A stretch of DNA of 64,000 bases from Dirofilaria immitis (lineage: Eukaryota > Nematoda > Chromadorea > Rhabditida > Onchocercidae), in the NCBI GenBank assembly GCA_024305405.1, contig JAKNDB010000087.1, positions 4,652,501-4,716,500 on the forward strand, written 5' to 3'. Shown piece by piece: positions 26,620 to 39,747 of this stretch (the stretch's first letter is position 1; the number at the start of each line of letters is the position of its first letter). Under the pieces are notes generated by a model. It was not told the origin of the DNA and searched no databases. It saw only the letters and a list, made by a program, of their open reading frames with translations. The translations under genes and the position numbers were made by a program.

Positions 26620-29600
26620 CGAAAAGATATTGATATGAAATGATCGATTTTTGATTATACATAAAATAATTCAGCTCATTCCTCGTCTGATTCCTTTAGT
26701 TAACGCAATAATAGTTTCTATTCTTTTCCCATATTTTTTGCTCCTTTGAATAATATCAACAGTTAGATACATGTCCTACAGCATTTTTTGCAACAATGAA
26801 GAAAAAAATTGAGTCATTTAAACAGAAGGAAAAGATATAATTAATAAAGATTTTATATATTTTGATATGAATTAAACGAAATAATCTTAGAGAAGAAGGG
26901 AAATCTAAATTTATGAATCAATGTTATTTGCTCATACAATTATAGCTTAAAAATGCTATAGAGTATATTAAATTCATCATCGAAATAGTTTAATGGTATG
27001 AATGATTCGTTTAAATTCCAGTTTGTTCTTTTCTTTTTCTTTTTTTCACTCTTGATTTCTTCCCGTTTTTGATTCAATTATCCCGCAAAACTTTCATTAT
27101 AATATTGAATCTAATGAATCTTTTAGCTACTATATGTGTATTTTCGATAACTCTTGCAAATTTTTAAATTTAAATTTGAACTTTAGTTCAAATTATCAGA
27201 ATCTGAAACTGAAATTTTTAGCCGAAGAATCGGCGTTTATAAAAATTATTGACCAAGTTCAGGCACATTATTGAACAGTTAAATATTTCCTTTATAGCAC
27301 TTTAAAAATATACGAAATTATTTTCTTAGCTTTTTCTGAAATTACCATTAGTGAAACAATTTGGACTATAGAGATTTCAAAAAAATATAAGAATCGCGGG
27401 CTAGATTTTGATGTGAAAAAAATTTTCTTTTTCCTTTATATTACTTTTGCTGTCTTTAAAATTGAGACTATTTGACCGTTGATAATTATGTTTCTAATTT
27501 TAGACAAAGTTGGAGACTTTTTCTAGTAAGTCAAACGTTTTCGATTTTCCATCTTTTCAATTTAAATAAACTTTGGATTCACTTGGGACTGAATATTGCT
27601 TTCTACTGAAGGGAAGTAATTTCATGTGGTAAGGCTTGCAAAAAACATTGCAATTTTTTTAGAATGAAATAGACTGAGTACCAAAGCATTTGTAGCCAGA
27701 AAACCAAAAGTGAAAATCTTCATATTGTACACCTGAAATATGTGAGACTGTTTGTTTCACTGTATAAAAGAGACCCTTCAATGAACCTTTTGGGATAGGT
27801 GACGCCAATATACTGTTTTATTAGGGTCGCAAATGTTTCGTTCTCGGCGCCTTTTGATTCAATTAAAAACATCTTGATTGTCTGAGCATTGCTGTTGAAA
27901 TTGTTTTTCTAATTTATCAAGCCATTTCTACATTTTGTTGAATCAGTAGTTATATAATCTTATGCGAAAACTTTTCAAAGATAAAATAATAAATTGCGCA
28001 ATTATATAAATAGTACTTGCTGTGTTAATTAAAATAAGGAAGAATTTTGATATTAAAAAGGGTCTTATCATAAATTAGTTGTAAAGATTTTAGTTTAAGT
28101 TCTAACTTGTAGGCAAGCAACTCTTACAACCACAGCAATGAAAATTTGCAATGTAGAAATTAATTTGTAGAAATTAATGTGAGTTAGTTCTTTTTGATTT
28201 ATAATCTAAAAATCCCTTCGCCATATTCGAATGAATTATTTTAGACAAATTAAATATATGTAAAGTTAGAATAATCATACGTAACACATTACATATTAAT
28301 AAAATAAGTTGGAAAAATACATTTGAAGCATATTGAATTTAAATTAATTGATAATTTAGAAAAAGACTAAATTAAATGTTATTGAAGCAAGTGATTAATT
28401 ATTCTTATTTCTTTGTATCGTAAATATTTTAACCATTTGTATTCGAGGTAATAAAAAAATAGTAGAGAAAAAAATTTAAATCATACATAGATTATCAGAT
28501 AACAATGAACAACATGTCTCGAATTTTTAGTGCCTTGAAGATAAAACATTTTGAAACTTGAAGTTGTTTTATATATCTTAGCATTTTAAACTTCAACAAA
28601 ATTAATCTGCTAATCCTTCGTAGAGTGTCTGAGATTTTCTAAACGTTCTAAAATTTCTTTTTCTCGCTTCTTTTATTATACATAATAAGTTAGTTGCACT
28701 AAATTATCAATATCGATTACAAGCATTAAATTTTGTTATGTTTTTTCATGTAATTCAAGGAAATAATGATATAATTTAAAAAATCTTTTTCGTTTCGAAT
28801 AGATTGTGATAAAAATTGTGATGGTTACAATTACTGGGAAATATTGATTTGCAAATTGGTTATCTTTTATAAATTGATTTCAAGTTGTTAATAAAAATCA
28901 ATAAAGAAAATTGCAAGTGCTTGATCTATTATGCATTTCTTCAAAACTTTTTAATCATGCAAGATTTATGGGCAAGTTTGAAATAACGATCACCCCTCAC
29001 TTTGCTCCATAACTTTTGGTGACATTAAAAGATTTTTACTTCATCCACCGCAACATTTTTTCCATATAAAATAGGCATTTACACTGATTTTATAACGTTC
29101 AAACTAATCGTTAATTTCGAAAGGCAAATAATTCGTAAAGACATGATCAAAGTAACGGATATATCATTCATAAAGAATGTACAGTTATCTAAAGTATTGG
29201 AAGGATTAAAATATATGATAAAATTACTTTTAGATATAAATGCGTACACTTACGCAGATCAGGCTCAAATGCTAGTGATGACAGAGAGTGGCATTTATAT
29301 TTCATATATGTATATCATGTAATTTTTGCAAAAAAATTAGATTAATGTGAGCAGAAACAAGTCGAAGTTATACAGAGAATACTAGCGAAAACTTTTAGTG
29401 ATATTTAGAGATTGGAGAATGTGAAAATTTTTATTTTGTTATCTGATCCTGGAAACAATTAGAAAACTATTTGACTAAAAATCATGCTAATATTACTTTA
29501 TTCATCTGAGTCAGAATTCAGCAGTTCTAATTATTGATTGTAGATAATAAGAGAAGTGAGAATCAAAGTCTGTGATTCCTAAACTGTTGTTGGATATAAA

Positions 29601-32600
29601 CAATAAATACGCATTTAAAATCGAAGCTGAAATTCAGATTAAAGTGGAAGATAGTGGACATTGATTAGACAATATGCTAAACATCGGTACTGTCAAAAAT
29701 CGTTTCCCTTCTTTGGTATAATCATATAAATAAGAAACCCTAAAGATCCATTTAGTGTTTTTCCTTTTTAGATTTATGCTTTATTTCAGCTACATTCCTG
29801 TAAATATCAAATATAGTTTTGCAGAACAAAACAATAATCTTGGATTGGTATTGAGTGTTTTCATAATTCATTATATTTTCAGAACATGTTTTGAGAACTC
29901 GTTTTTAAATCCTGATAAAGAAATTCTAAATTTTTATTGACAATTAAATTCAAGTTCTAGAGTTCAAATTCCATCATAAAACAACAGCATTTAGAATAAC
30001 TGCATTAAAATGAATCATTCATTATTTACATGTCATGAATCTTTCCAAACAATTCATTCCTTTTCTGCTCCTCGCTTAATCATACTATTACAATACTTAC
30101 CTGAGACAAAATCCAACAACAATAAAAGAGTGAAAGATAATAAGATTATTTGGATATTAACAGCAACAACTATATTGTTCTATTATTCTATTTGATTATC
30201 TTTCGTTGTCCTATTCGCTGCATATCCGCGAATGATTGTTTACATTTACGAAAATTTTCATAGAATATATCAACTGTTTCATTTGATAAACAAACAAAAT
30301 AGCTCAAACTTATATCGCGATACTGTCACCACTGACTGCACCCGAAATAAAGCATTTGCTGTAGTACAATTTATATACGCAATTGATGTTCAAACATTTA
30401 ATAGAATAAAAAAAATTGTTAATAAATCGAGCTCAATCCTTTCGTGAGCAAAACAGGTGCCAAAATGTTCCTAATCACCTATTTACCTTCTCCAATAAAA
30501 AAATTGTGGAAGAACTTCTGATTCTTAGTATTTATTGATATTCAATAAGAAGTCGTCTGTTCACCTATAATCGATGAAATAAAAAGAAGGGACATAAAAC
30601 AAGTGTTTCTGATGTCCACTAGTTGATGATTCAAAAATTGTTCGGCAATAGATTGAAGGCACTGTAGTAGCATATGTTGCTTATTGAATGTGAGAAGAGA
30701 TTTCGAAACGACAATCTTCTCAATCATTTAATGTGGATTGTCGGATGATCATATAATTATAATATCGCATGCAAATCGGGATAACGGATAAGCGTTGTGT
30801 AAGTTTAAAGTAAGAATATGTAATTCCGATGAATGTGTGAAAAAGTAAAAACAAAGACGGAATGTGAGAAAAATGGGATATCAATTGGTTACTGTACACA
30901 ATTATTATAAGAGATTCAACAGATAATATTCGTAATAAAAAATTTCTATGATTTTCGACATATAACGGGTCCAATTTTGTTCTTATTACGTAACTATTTA
31001 ACATAAGGATTTCTTATGCTGGATAATGCGAAATTCTAGGGAAGAGAAAGATATTGATTTCAGATAGGGCAATGTCTCCGGTGTATATTTATATGGAGAT
31101 GATTAGTTGATTGAAATCTTCATGAGATTATTGAAGTTACTAATTATTTTGATTATTACTGTATTTTTCGCATCTGATGAGCAATGGAATTATCGTTGTA
31201 CTTCGAAATTAGATGAGATTAAAGAATAATAAAATATGCAGGTAAGTAAACAAGGTTTGGAGTAGGAACTTTAAGAATTTTTAAACTATGTAGGAAAAAG
31301 AGAATAGCAAAATGATCTTTGCTATTCATGAAACGGTATTTTCCGGTTTGATTTAATACTTAACATCTCATCTAATTTGATATTTTAATATGCATACCAT
31401 CAAATATAGTTCTTATTATCAATTTTTTTATCCGATATATTGATTTTGAAGAATTTTGCAGTGGTTTAACTCGACAACACACACTTATATGATATTGTAA
31501 TTCACAAAATGGCTAGTATATTGGTAATACAATTTATTTCGATATAAATGAGAAAAGGATGAAATATTGCTAATAGGCAATTTGCATTAAAGTGCTTTAT
31601 CGAATTATATATATAATAATGCGAAACAGTTGATATATTTCATATGACAGAATTTAAGCCTATCGTTATACGCAAGAAATGGCAAGTCATAATGGCTGCA
31701 GTTAGTGTTCAAGACTTTCTGGAACAATCATTAATTGTTGATAAACTTAAAAAAATAGGTTAAAAGTTCGAAAGTTCATTTACTCATTTTTAAGAAGATT
31801 TGATCTCATTATGTTAAAAATTGAAGATTAATTTGAAAATGTAGATAAGCAACTGGTGCAGAACAAGCAGAAGATTGCAGTGGTTTAGCATTTTCGATTT
31901 GTAAACTTAAATCGAGCATTAATTGCAATTAACGCATATTGATAAAACTTGCAAGATCTAGAGATTATCATATGATTTATTACGTTTTCGTTAAACCCAA
32001 GAGGAACTAACAGGTTGGTTTTAAAGAATCGATGCTTTTATTGTAAGAAGATATCTGTTATCCCGGAATACTCAGTTCACTAATTCGATTATCTATTTGA
32101 TATTTCTTTCAACAATCTGATTTCTTAGTGAACTTCAATTTACCGCAGATTTTAAAAGAATTGTTGATTATACTTTCAAAAATGAGTAAATGTGATAATT
32201 ATTTAAAAACACTTAACAGAAAAGAGCCGAAACATCATTTCTGAAAAAGTGTACCTTCAAATATTGCTTCTGTTATAGCAGATGGAAATTTTTTTCTCGC
32301 TCGATAGCGCTTTATTTATTAACGAGTGAAAAGGAACAGTTGATCGTTAGGAAAAGTATAAGTAATCTTGTTTTTAGTTGAATAATGTTTGTAAATAAAG
32401 CATAAATATTCGGATCATTGTAATTTCAATGTGATAAAATTCGAAAGGAAATATGGTGATTAATTTCGCGAAGTGAATCATTTTTTACTATCTGAATGGA
32501 AGAAGGAACATGCAAAAAATAGGAAATAGAAACTGAATTGCTTTTGTTTTGTTGCATTTGAGATTTGGACATTTTTGAATAGCAAATGACTTTATATAAG

Positions 32601-33970
32601 CGTTAGATACGATTGGAAAGAACAATAAATGTCATAGTATTTTTTTTCTTTTTCTCATTTTTCCCCATGAAACTTGTTGAAATTTTCATAAATTCTGTTA
32701 CGTATCTCTGTTTAGTAACATTTTTTTATTTTATGTTTATTTAGTTCAGATTATATTATTGTTGTCAAAATCAATTCAACTTCTAGTTTTGTTTATGACG
32801 TCAAAGAATTGAGTTGTTTTCCAAAACTTTTTTAATTTGTTAAAATAATCTTGTATAATGTCATATTTTTATAAAATTGCCAATTTAAAAATAATAACAA
32901 CAGGAAAGATACCATTTTTCTCATTAATGAAAATTTGCACTATAAATTACATTTTGTCATTATACCGATAATTTGATGATTAGATGAATATTGACAGTAC
33001 CATTCACTTCATACAATTCTTTTATTCTTTACATTCGAGCGGTCTTTTTTCGACTCTGACAACTCTGACAATCATCTAGTACATTATATACACGATGTGA
33101 AAAATCTAAATAGAAGTGTTTGAATGCATTTTGATCATAGTTACATCGAAGAAAAAAAAATTAGAAGATGAAGTTATTTCTGTATGCATCAAAAATAATT
33201 ACATATTCTCTTATGTTACTGGTATTTCTTTTTTAATTTCAAAATGACATTTTTGTTTTCAAAATCTCTCTTAAGTCTTGTCATAACAATAGCCAAAATT
33301 TCAGACATATACATATACACATAATAACATTTGACGAGAAAGTGAACAGGTGATGATTTTAAGTGATGTTGATCTGCATGTATATGCACTCCTCTCAATG
33401 TCAGGATATTAAGATATAATACTTCATTTGACTGACATAAGGATATTAGGATGGAAATACTATTTAATATATATGATAATGTATGTGTATAACTATATAT
33501 ATGATAATGTATGAATATATATAATAATGTATGTGCAAATCTTAAAATTCAGTTCTGGGAATTTGTTCTATGGAAATTAAGAATGCTTAAGCATATGAGA
33601 TATTTGGATATCATTTATCATATCTTGCGCGGAATGAATACTATGCCCAGATTATTCGTTCATTGTTTTAGGCCTTTTCTTATGTTGAGATTAAACTTCC
33701 ATAATCCAATAACCGAGCTCATAACTTCTTCCAGCTGAAATGAAAAATGATCAGAATCGACAACAAATCTTCCATTCAACAGTAGTTGTAGTCGATTTTG
33801 ATCTCATTCTTGCGATTATCATCGAATCCTAACTTCTTTATATATGATTATTGTTACAACTACTGTTAAAGTATGCTCGACCAATGAATCTTTAGTCAAC
33901 ATTGAATCTGCTATGCAAGCCATTCATTTGTTTTGATTAAGCTAACCAGATTTTTTATTTCAACCAGTGA
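26620..33970. other. AT-rich stretch, no gene called
   Basis: About 7.3 kb without a recognisable gene. Minus-strand frames at 30542-31004 and 30100-30340 encode hydrophobic stretches that could be membrane segments, one of them ending at a perfect gtaagt donor near 30106, but they do not join in one frame. Minus-strand pieces at about 33690-33835 can be spliced in phase over a 46-base intron into some 30 residues with no recognisable family. Confidence 0.4.
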
Positions 33971-33973
33971 GAG

Positions 33974-34361
33974 AATCTCTACCATGATGGGCACGAAGAG
34001 TTATTTTCATATTTGAGGAGGGTTCGTAGCATCAATTTAATTTAGCAAAGTGTTTCGAGACCCACGGGGCAGCGTGATGAAAAAGTTATAATCTCTTATT
34101 TCTTGGGCATGGCAATTAATTTTGTGTCAGGATACGGTGTTGCGAGCTTACTAGTTAACTTAGATCGGGAAGCGATTGGAGTGGAAATAGTTAGAATAAT
34201 CTATGCATATATGCTTGTAATAATAGGCACTAGATTAGGTAATAACTACTCTGTTCATTAGATATTTTGAAATCAATTTCTTTTTTTTTATAGAAGAGTA
34301 TATTAAAATAGTATGGATGAAAGTAATAAGTTTAAGTGTTTTCCTTTTCAATTTTAAGTAG
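33974..34361 (+). CDS. Unidentified open frame with membrane-like segments (possible gene or relic)
   Basis: From 33974 to 34238 one plus-strand frame is open except for a single TAG at 34043-34045. It continues in phase through a gtaata donor and a poly-T acceptor (exon from 34294) to a stop at 34359-34361. The part after the TAG has much higher GC than its surroundings, is rich in Gly, Val and Ala, and contains two hydrophobic segments (about 34110-34160 and 34190-34235). The same DNA is also open on the minus strand over about 100 bases, so strand is not certain. An intron using the TAG as acceptor would make the upstream part too short for a normal intron. I do not recognise the family; a decayed gene, a short exon set of a membrane protein and foreign DNA all remain possible. 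Confidence 0.3.
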
Positions 34362-34659
34362 TTCTTAGTCAAGAGAAATCGATTTGATATTTAGTTTCAT
34401 TTCTATACTTGTATTTAAGCTAATAGATCTTCAAACCGAATGAGGAAGGAAAAAGCAAAAGCGAGATAACTCTAATATAAGAATATGTGGTAGTAGAGTG
34501 TGAGATGCTGTCTCACCCAAAACCAAACATTAGATTATAGCCATGATTTCATTATTTTCGAAAGCACTATTGTGTGGAACATATTATTTCATTACAGCTA
34601 ACATGGTTAGTTTAAGGGAATTTATTGCAGTTATTTAGATTATTTTAGATATTGCTGTG

Positions 34660-37236
34660 ATGGAGGATTTAGAACCTACGCTGCAAAATGTAATCAATCA
34701 AACGACATTGAAATGGATCTTTGTGGGTGGTAAAGGGGTGTGGGTAAGACAACATGCAGGTATTAATATCACTCCATTCGTCTTTCGTTTTCCTCCTTTC
34801 CAATCTATCTGGATTATAATTCTTATAGAAGAAGATATGAAAAATGTTTGAAAAGGACTATGCATACTATGTATTGTTAATACTGCTATAATTCTAAGTT
34901 CTTATTTTGCTGAAAGCTACAAATTATTTAATAATTACAGTTGCTCATTAGCTATTCAATTAGCAAAAGCGCGACGAAGTGTGCTTATAATTTCCACTGA
35001 TCCCGCGCACAATATATCAGACGCTTTTGCACAAAAATTCAGCAAAACCCCAACTGCTGTGAATGGTTTCAATAACTTGTATGCAATGGTTCGTTTTACA
35101 AATCAACGTTTATCTTCAATCCATATTTATAATACTTCATATCTGTTCACTTTATTTTTATAGGAAATTGAAGCGAATATTGGAAATGATGCTCAAATAG
35201 TGAGTCCTGGAGTAGAGAGCAGTGAAGGTGATATATCTTTATAATAATTTCCTTATTGTAGGAAAAAATAAAAATAAATAGAATTCAAAAGGATTTGTCA
35301 TGGAATTAGTCATCTGGAACTGATCTTTGGATTAATTTAATTACAGCGGAATTCAATTGTGATGTTTATATTTCTTTTGATGCATCTCCATTTCTGCAGT
35401 ATGATTTTCAAAATGCTTAAGATAAATAGCGATAAATAGCGATAAATAGTAGCGATGAGATTAAATATATAATTATGTTAAACTTCTGCTTAGATATGAT
35501 AAGCCTTGGCCGACAAGTGTTACAAGAAATGGTCGGTGGTCTCCCAGGTATCGATGAGGCAATGAGTTTTTCGCAAATGATGAAGTAATAAATATTTCTT
35601 AAAGAATTTTTTGGCATTAATTTTCAGGCGCATTAGTTTTCTAATGAACTGGCGACATATGCATTTCTTTGTTTCTTTTTCGTAATATTTCGTAATAAGC
35701 AGTTCTTGTAAACTTTCAATTAAATTTGATTAATTCGGTATTGATCATGTTAGTCATTATTTTAATAAGTTGTTGCCTGTCAAATATCGTTCGATTGACG
35801 CTTCAGAACTACGCATTGCACCATGTTTTTGCAATCATAGTTGAGAATTGTGATGTCTTTTCAGATTAATACAATCAATGGACTTTGATGTTGTTGTTTT
35901 TGATACAGCTCCAACAGGTCACACTTTGAGGTTATTGCAATTCCCAATGCTTATTGAAAATAGTTTGGGCAAACTTATTGGTCTGCAGAGTTCATTTGCT
36001 CCTCTAATGATACAGGTAGATTTTATTTTGTTCATCTAATTGTACGATGTCTTTGTTGAAAGTTTTGTATTAATTAAAGGATCATATATTTAATAATATT
36101 ATTTTAGTTTCTCTCGTTTTGAATTTATTTTATGGCTATGCATATTTTTTCGTAAAAAAGTGTTAATGAGATTGATAGCAATATTAATTTAAGAACAAAC
36201 AAGAAGTATATTAATTCATCTTATTAGATTAGACTGAAAGTTACAGATAGTTATTTTTAATATGTTTATACCGAATTTCTTTTGTATTTATGTATGCACT
36301 TGTTTAGATGGGTGGAATGTTAGGTCTTGGCGAAATTTCAGCAGATGATACGACGAATAAGCTGAAAGAAACTTTAGACGTAGTGAGGAAGATAAATTCT
36401 CAGTTCAAAGATCCGGTATGATTTTTCATCACTACGCTAGGGACTTCCGAAATATTCCCCAGTAACACTTTGTGCAGGAATCAATTCTTGAATCTTTATA
36501 GCAATTAATGTTAATAATAAGACAGCCTTTAATTTACTGCGCTTAAAACTACCATTAATGATTGCAAGACTTGTCTAGCGAGACGCATCAATCAATCAAT
36601 CTCTTTTAGGACCTCACTACATTCGTTTGCGTATGTATCGCCGAATTTTTGTCTCTATGAAACAGAACGTCTTATTCAGGAATTAACGAAACAGGTTCGA
36701 ATTTCTCCACACATACTCTTTTAGCAGCATCCTTTCTATAACTGAATTTTATTTTTAATTTGGATTTGTAATTGGATTTGTTGAATAATTAAATTTATCA
36801 CAATGAATTTATTTATTGAAGCAAAAAGAAAAATTATAGAATATCGATACGCATAATATTATTGTCAATCAATTATTATATCCGGAGGAAGATGAAAATG
36901 GTTGTGTAAAGTGTAAGAAATGTTTAGCAAGATACGGCATACAAAAGAAGTATTTGGAACAGGTTTGAATTATCAAGTTTAAAACACACTTGGAATATTT
37001 TGTACATTAAAAAGATCCTTATAATTTTATTTTTTGTCATATTTGTCACCATGCTTCTTACTATTGTTAACACTTTACATTATTGACTTATATTTTAGAT
37101 TGCTGATCTCTATGAAGATTTTAATGTAACTAGATTGCCGCTTCTTGAAAGTGAAGTGCGTGGTCCTGAACAGCTGCGCAATTTCAGTCGCTATTTAATT
37201 GTTCCATATGATTCTAATTCTAATACCATGAACTAA
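34660..37236 (+). CDS. asna-1: ASNA-1 / GET3 (TRC40) tail-anchored protein targeting ATPase
   Basis: Nine exons: 34660-34759, 34941-35088, 35164-35227, 35494-35584, 35865-36015, 36308-36415, 36610-36694, 36840-36962, 37099-37236. They encode about 336 residues, the usual length. GET3 is a cytosolic homodimeric ATPase that receives tail-anchored proteins and delivers them to the ER; in C. elegans asna-1 also affects insulin secretion and arsenite/cisplatin tolerance. Seen: P-loop region (about residues 23-32), [32 protein letters not shown] (148-158), [18 protein letters not shown] and the zinc-binding C-x2-C (275/278). Two breaks interrupt the frame: the G run at 34735-34738 is one G short inside the P-loop, and two bases are missing at 36654-36659 in the Tyr codon before ETERL. 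All splice phases agree once these are allowed for, so I read them as sequence errors. Confidence 0.95.
35421..35449. repeat. Three tandem 10-base units in an asna-1 intron
   Basis: The unit gataaatagc occurs three times in the third asna-1 intron, just before the acceptor of exon 4. Confidence 0.9.
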
Positions 37237-37240
37237 TGAG

Positions 37241-37246
37241 AATAAA
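37241..37246 (+). promoter_or_regulatory. Candidate poly(A) signal of asna-1
   Basis: AATAAA begins four bases after the stop codon. If used, the 3' UTR would be very short, as is common in nematodes. Confidence 0.5.
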
Positions 37247-37358
37247 GTAAAATGAGAATATTGTTTGTTGAGCACTGATATTATTATGAATTATTGTTGT
37301 TTTATAAATTTATCTATTGTTATTTATTATTTAACTTTGAATCCATATTGCATGTTAT

Positions 37359-37486
37359 AAAATCACAAGTTTTTTTCAAAGAAAAAGTTGTTACTGTCTA
37401 TTGAGATTTTTTCAATAATAATGAAATCCTGTTTTCAAAGCCTGAAGAAATTGTTTCTAACAACTTTCAAAAAAACTTGTGATTTT
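37359..37486. repeat. Inverted repeat between two convergent genes
   Basis: About 30 bases at 37359-37392 pair, with a small bulge, with 37459-37486. The spacer is about 66 bases. It sits in the 372-base gap between the asna-1 stop and the collagen stop, so it could form a hairpin in either 3' UTR. Confidence 0.7.
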
Positions 37487-37608
37487 TTCTCGACAGAACA
37501 CAGCATTTCTTGCTGTTCTTGAAATTTCATCCCATGAAAAAACTGTTTGTCAGTTATCTGCTTGAACATCATTATTGATGAATCAATAGTATTGGTTTTT
37601 AAATTTTT

Positions 37609-39747
37609 CTAGTAACCGGGTGGCAATCGTGGCTTCGGACAGTGTCCGCAATCCCCACTTTCACCAGGTCTGCCCCGTGCACCTGGCGGTCCGGCATTTC
37701 CTCTCATTCCAGATTTGCCAGTCCATCCCAGAGTGCCAGGAGGACCCGTTGATCCATTCAGTAACCTGCCATCGCGACCTGATTTGCCTCGTGATCCATA
37801 ACTTCCTCGTGGACCATTTCTTCCTTTAGAACCCTGTCCTTGGATTGTTCCTATTTTAATTAAGTTACCCGGTTTACCAGGTGAACCTTTGGGACCAGCT
37901 TTTCCAACGCCACCAACAATACCTTTAGTTCCCTGGAGACCTGGTCGACCGCCTTCTCCGTCGGTACCGTTTTTACCTGGCGTTCCTTTTGGTCCTTTGG
38001 ATCCTTTGAGACCAGGTTTGCCTGGTGGTCCGCGCGGACCCTCTGGACAGATAACACAGCGATCCTCCTAAAAGGGCAAAGCGCTTTATAAAAATTGGTG
38101 TCATAGTTTAGTCGGACCTATTCGATATCGATAACAAAATCTTATTTCATGCAGAATTTAATAATCTCAGTTCTATCCTGGCACTTTGGCAGACATGTGG
38201 GGATTTCGTAATTTTTCGTTTCGTTGATCCGCTGATAACAATTGTCCTATTCTAACTCTCTCTATTCAGTATCGAAATTCTTCAATGACTTTATTTTTAC
38301 TTTTCCTGCTAGAATGAGTATTTTCGCATCTCGTCCATTGTGACCATCTGCTCCAGTTATACCATCGATGCCGAGAATGCCATCATCACCAGGAGGTCCT
38401 TGTTGACCTACTGGTCCTTGTTGACAGAAGCAACAACTAGACAAAGATGGCTTAGAATTTGCGTTAAGAGGAATTTGTGAATATTGATCTAAAAAGAACA
38501 GAAATTAGAGATTGAAGAGAAAATAAAAAGATGTCTTAAAAATTCAGAACTCGAAATGTACTATTACAAATATATGAATGATACTAGCATATTGTAAGCA
38601 GTACTTAAAATTAATCCTTCCTCTTTCTCCATAGTTGCACAACAAGATAAACTAAAATGAAGAATTTGTTTCAACTAATATATGCGAGAATCAACTGATC
38701 GTTTGCATAAACTAAGGAAATGAAGCCAAACCCGGTTGCAAGCCGCTATTACTTAAATATGAAGGAAAAATACCAAGGTAGGGAGATATGATTGAATTGA
38801 TATCATAACTATTATATTGTCGTTTCTTGCGATGATTATTCGCTGCGACACCATCTTCACTACGCAGCAATGAAAATCTTGTATTTATGTCCCTTGTTTT
38901 TGTCTACAAGATCTGATGATCAATTAGGCGAATGAGACTTTTAAAAAATTTGAATTGAACTGTGGAAATGTGTCTAAAAATATGTAATACAGCATTTTTC
39001 ATGCTGTTGCCTTCAAACCAAACAAAAGTTAAAAGTTCCGTTTGAAAGCTTATTAAAGTTCTATTCATTGGACTAAAAGCGATATTTACTTTGCAAATTT
39101 CCATCAGCTACTATCAAACACTTCAATACGATCCATCATAATTCATGTTAAATTCGTATTTTGAATAAAAGTGAGCATTTTCAAGAAAAAGCTTTGATCT
39201 TTCGAGACAAAAAAATTCAAGAGTCAAAAATTATTGGTAAAGAAAAAAAATATGAAATCTATTTAAAAAGTCCAGGCGCAAACAAATGAAGAAAAAATTG
39301 GATGAAATAGGGAAAAAAATATGACAATATAATTGAAAATGAAAATTATTTTTCAAGTTTATCCTAAATTATTGCAGATTTGATAATGTCCCAAATAATT
39401 CATTAATGATTAATCCATTTTTCACAATTAACATCATTTATTTATGATTAAAAATTTAAAGGTACTCCTATTATCAGAGTGATACGATGTAATATATTCT
39501 AAAGAAGGAATATTTTCGTCCATTTTTTTATTTAAAGCTGGAAAATAATTTGAAATAAAAGTGATAAATCTTCTTACCTTACAGTATTCTATTTCACGGA
39601 ACAAGTGACTCTGGAAAACAGCAACAAATGAGTAAATCGCTGGTAAAATAATAATAGAAGAGATTACAGCGGCAGTTGAAATGACTACAGCAAAAAAGCG
39701 GATCGACTGAAGTTGCTGATGTTCCAAAAAGATTCTTTTTCAAACAT
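37609..39747 (-). CDS. Cuticle collagen
   Basis: Four exons: 39578-39747, 38753-38903 (or to 38732), 38301-38488 and 37609-38067, about 322-329 residues, the usual size. Order of parts: a cytosolic N-terminus, a membrane segment (about residues 20-45, ending in YSFVAVF), a spacer with an RKKR processing site like those cut by BLI-4-type proteases, a CC-F-C cluster, a short Gly-X-Y block, a linker of about 14 residues ending in a C-x2-C pair (CVIC), a longer Gly-X-Y block with two interruptions, and a C-terminal C-x2-C (CGHC). Secreted collagens of this kind trimerise and are cross-linked into the cuticle. The donor of exon 2 could be gtaata or gtttgg, both in phase. The only ATG is one base out of frame unless a T is restored in the run at 39726-39730. 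Convergent with asna-1. Confidence 0.92.

Noticed and set aside
26980..27025. tRNA-like A-box (tagtttaatgg) followed by a B-box-like stretch
   Set aside because: The two boxes are only about 23 bases apart and no cloverleaf can be drawn.
37620..38071. Plus-strand Pro-rich frames and an alternative minus frame over the collagen
   Set aside because: Both are shadows of the Gly-X-Y repeat in the correct minus-strand frame.
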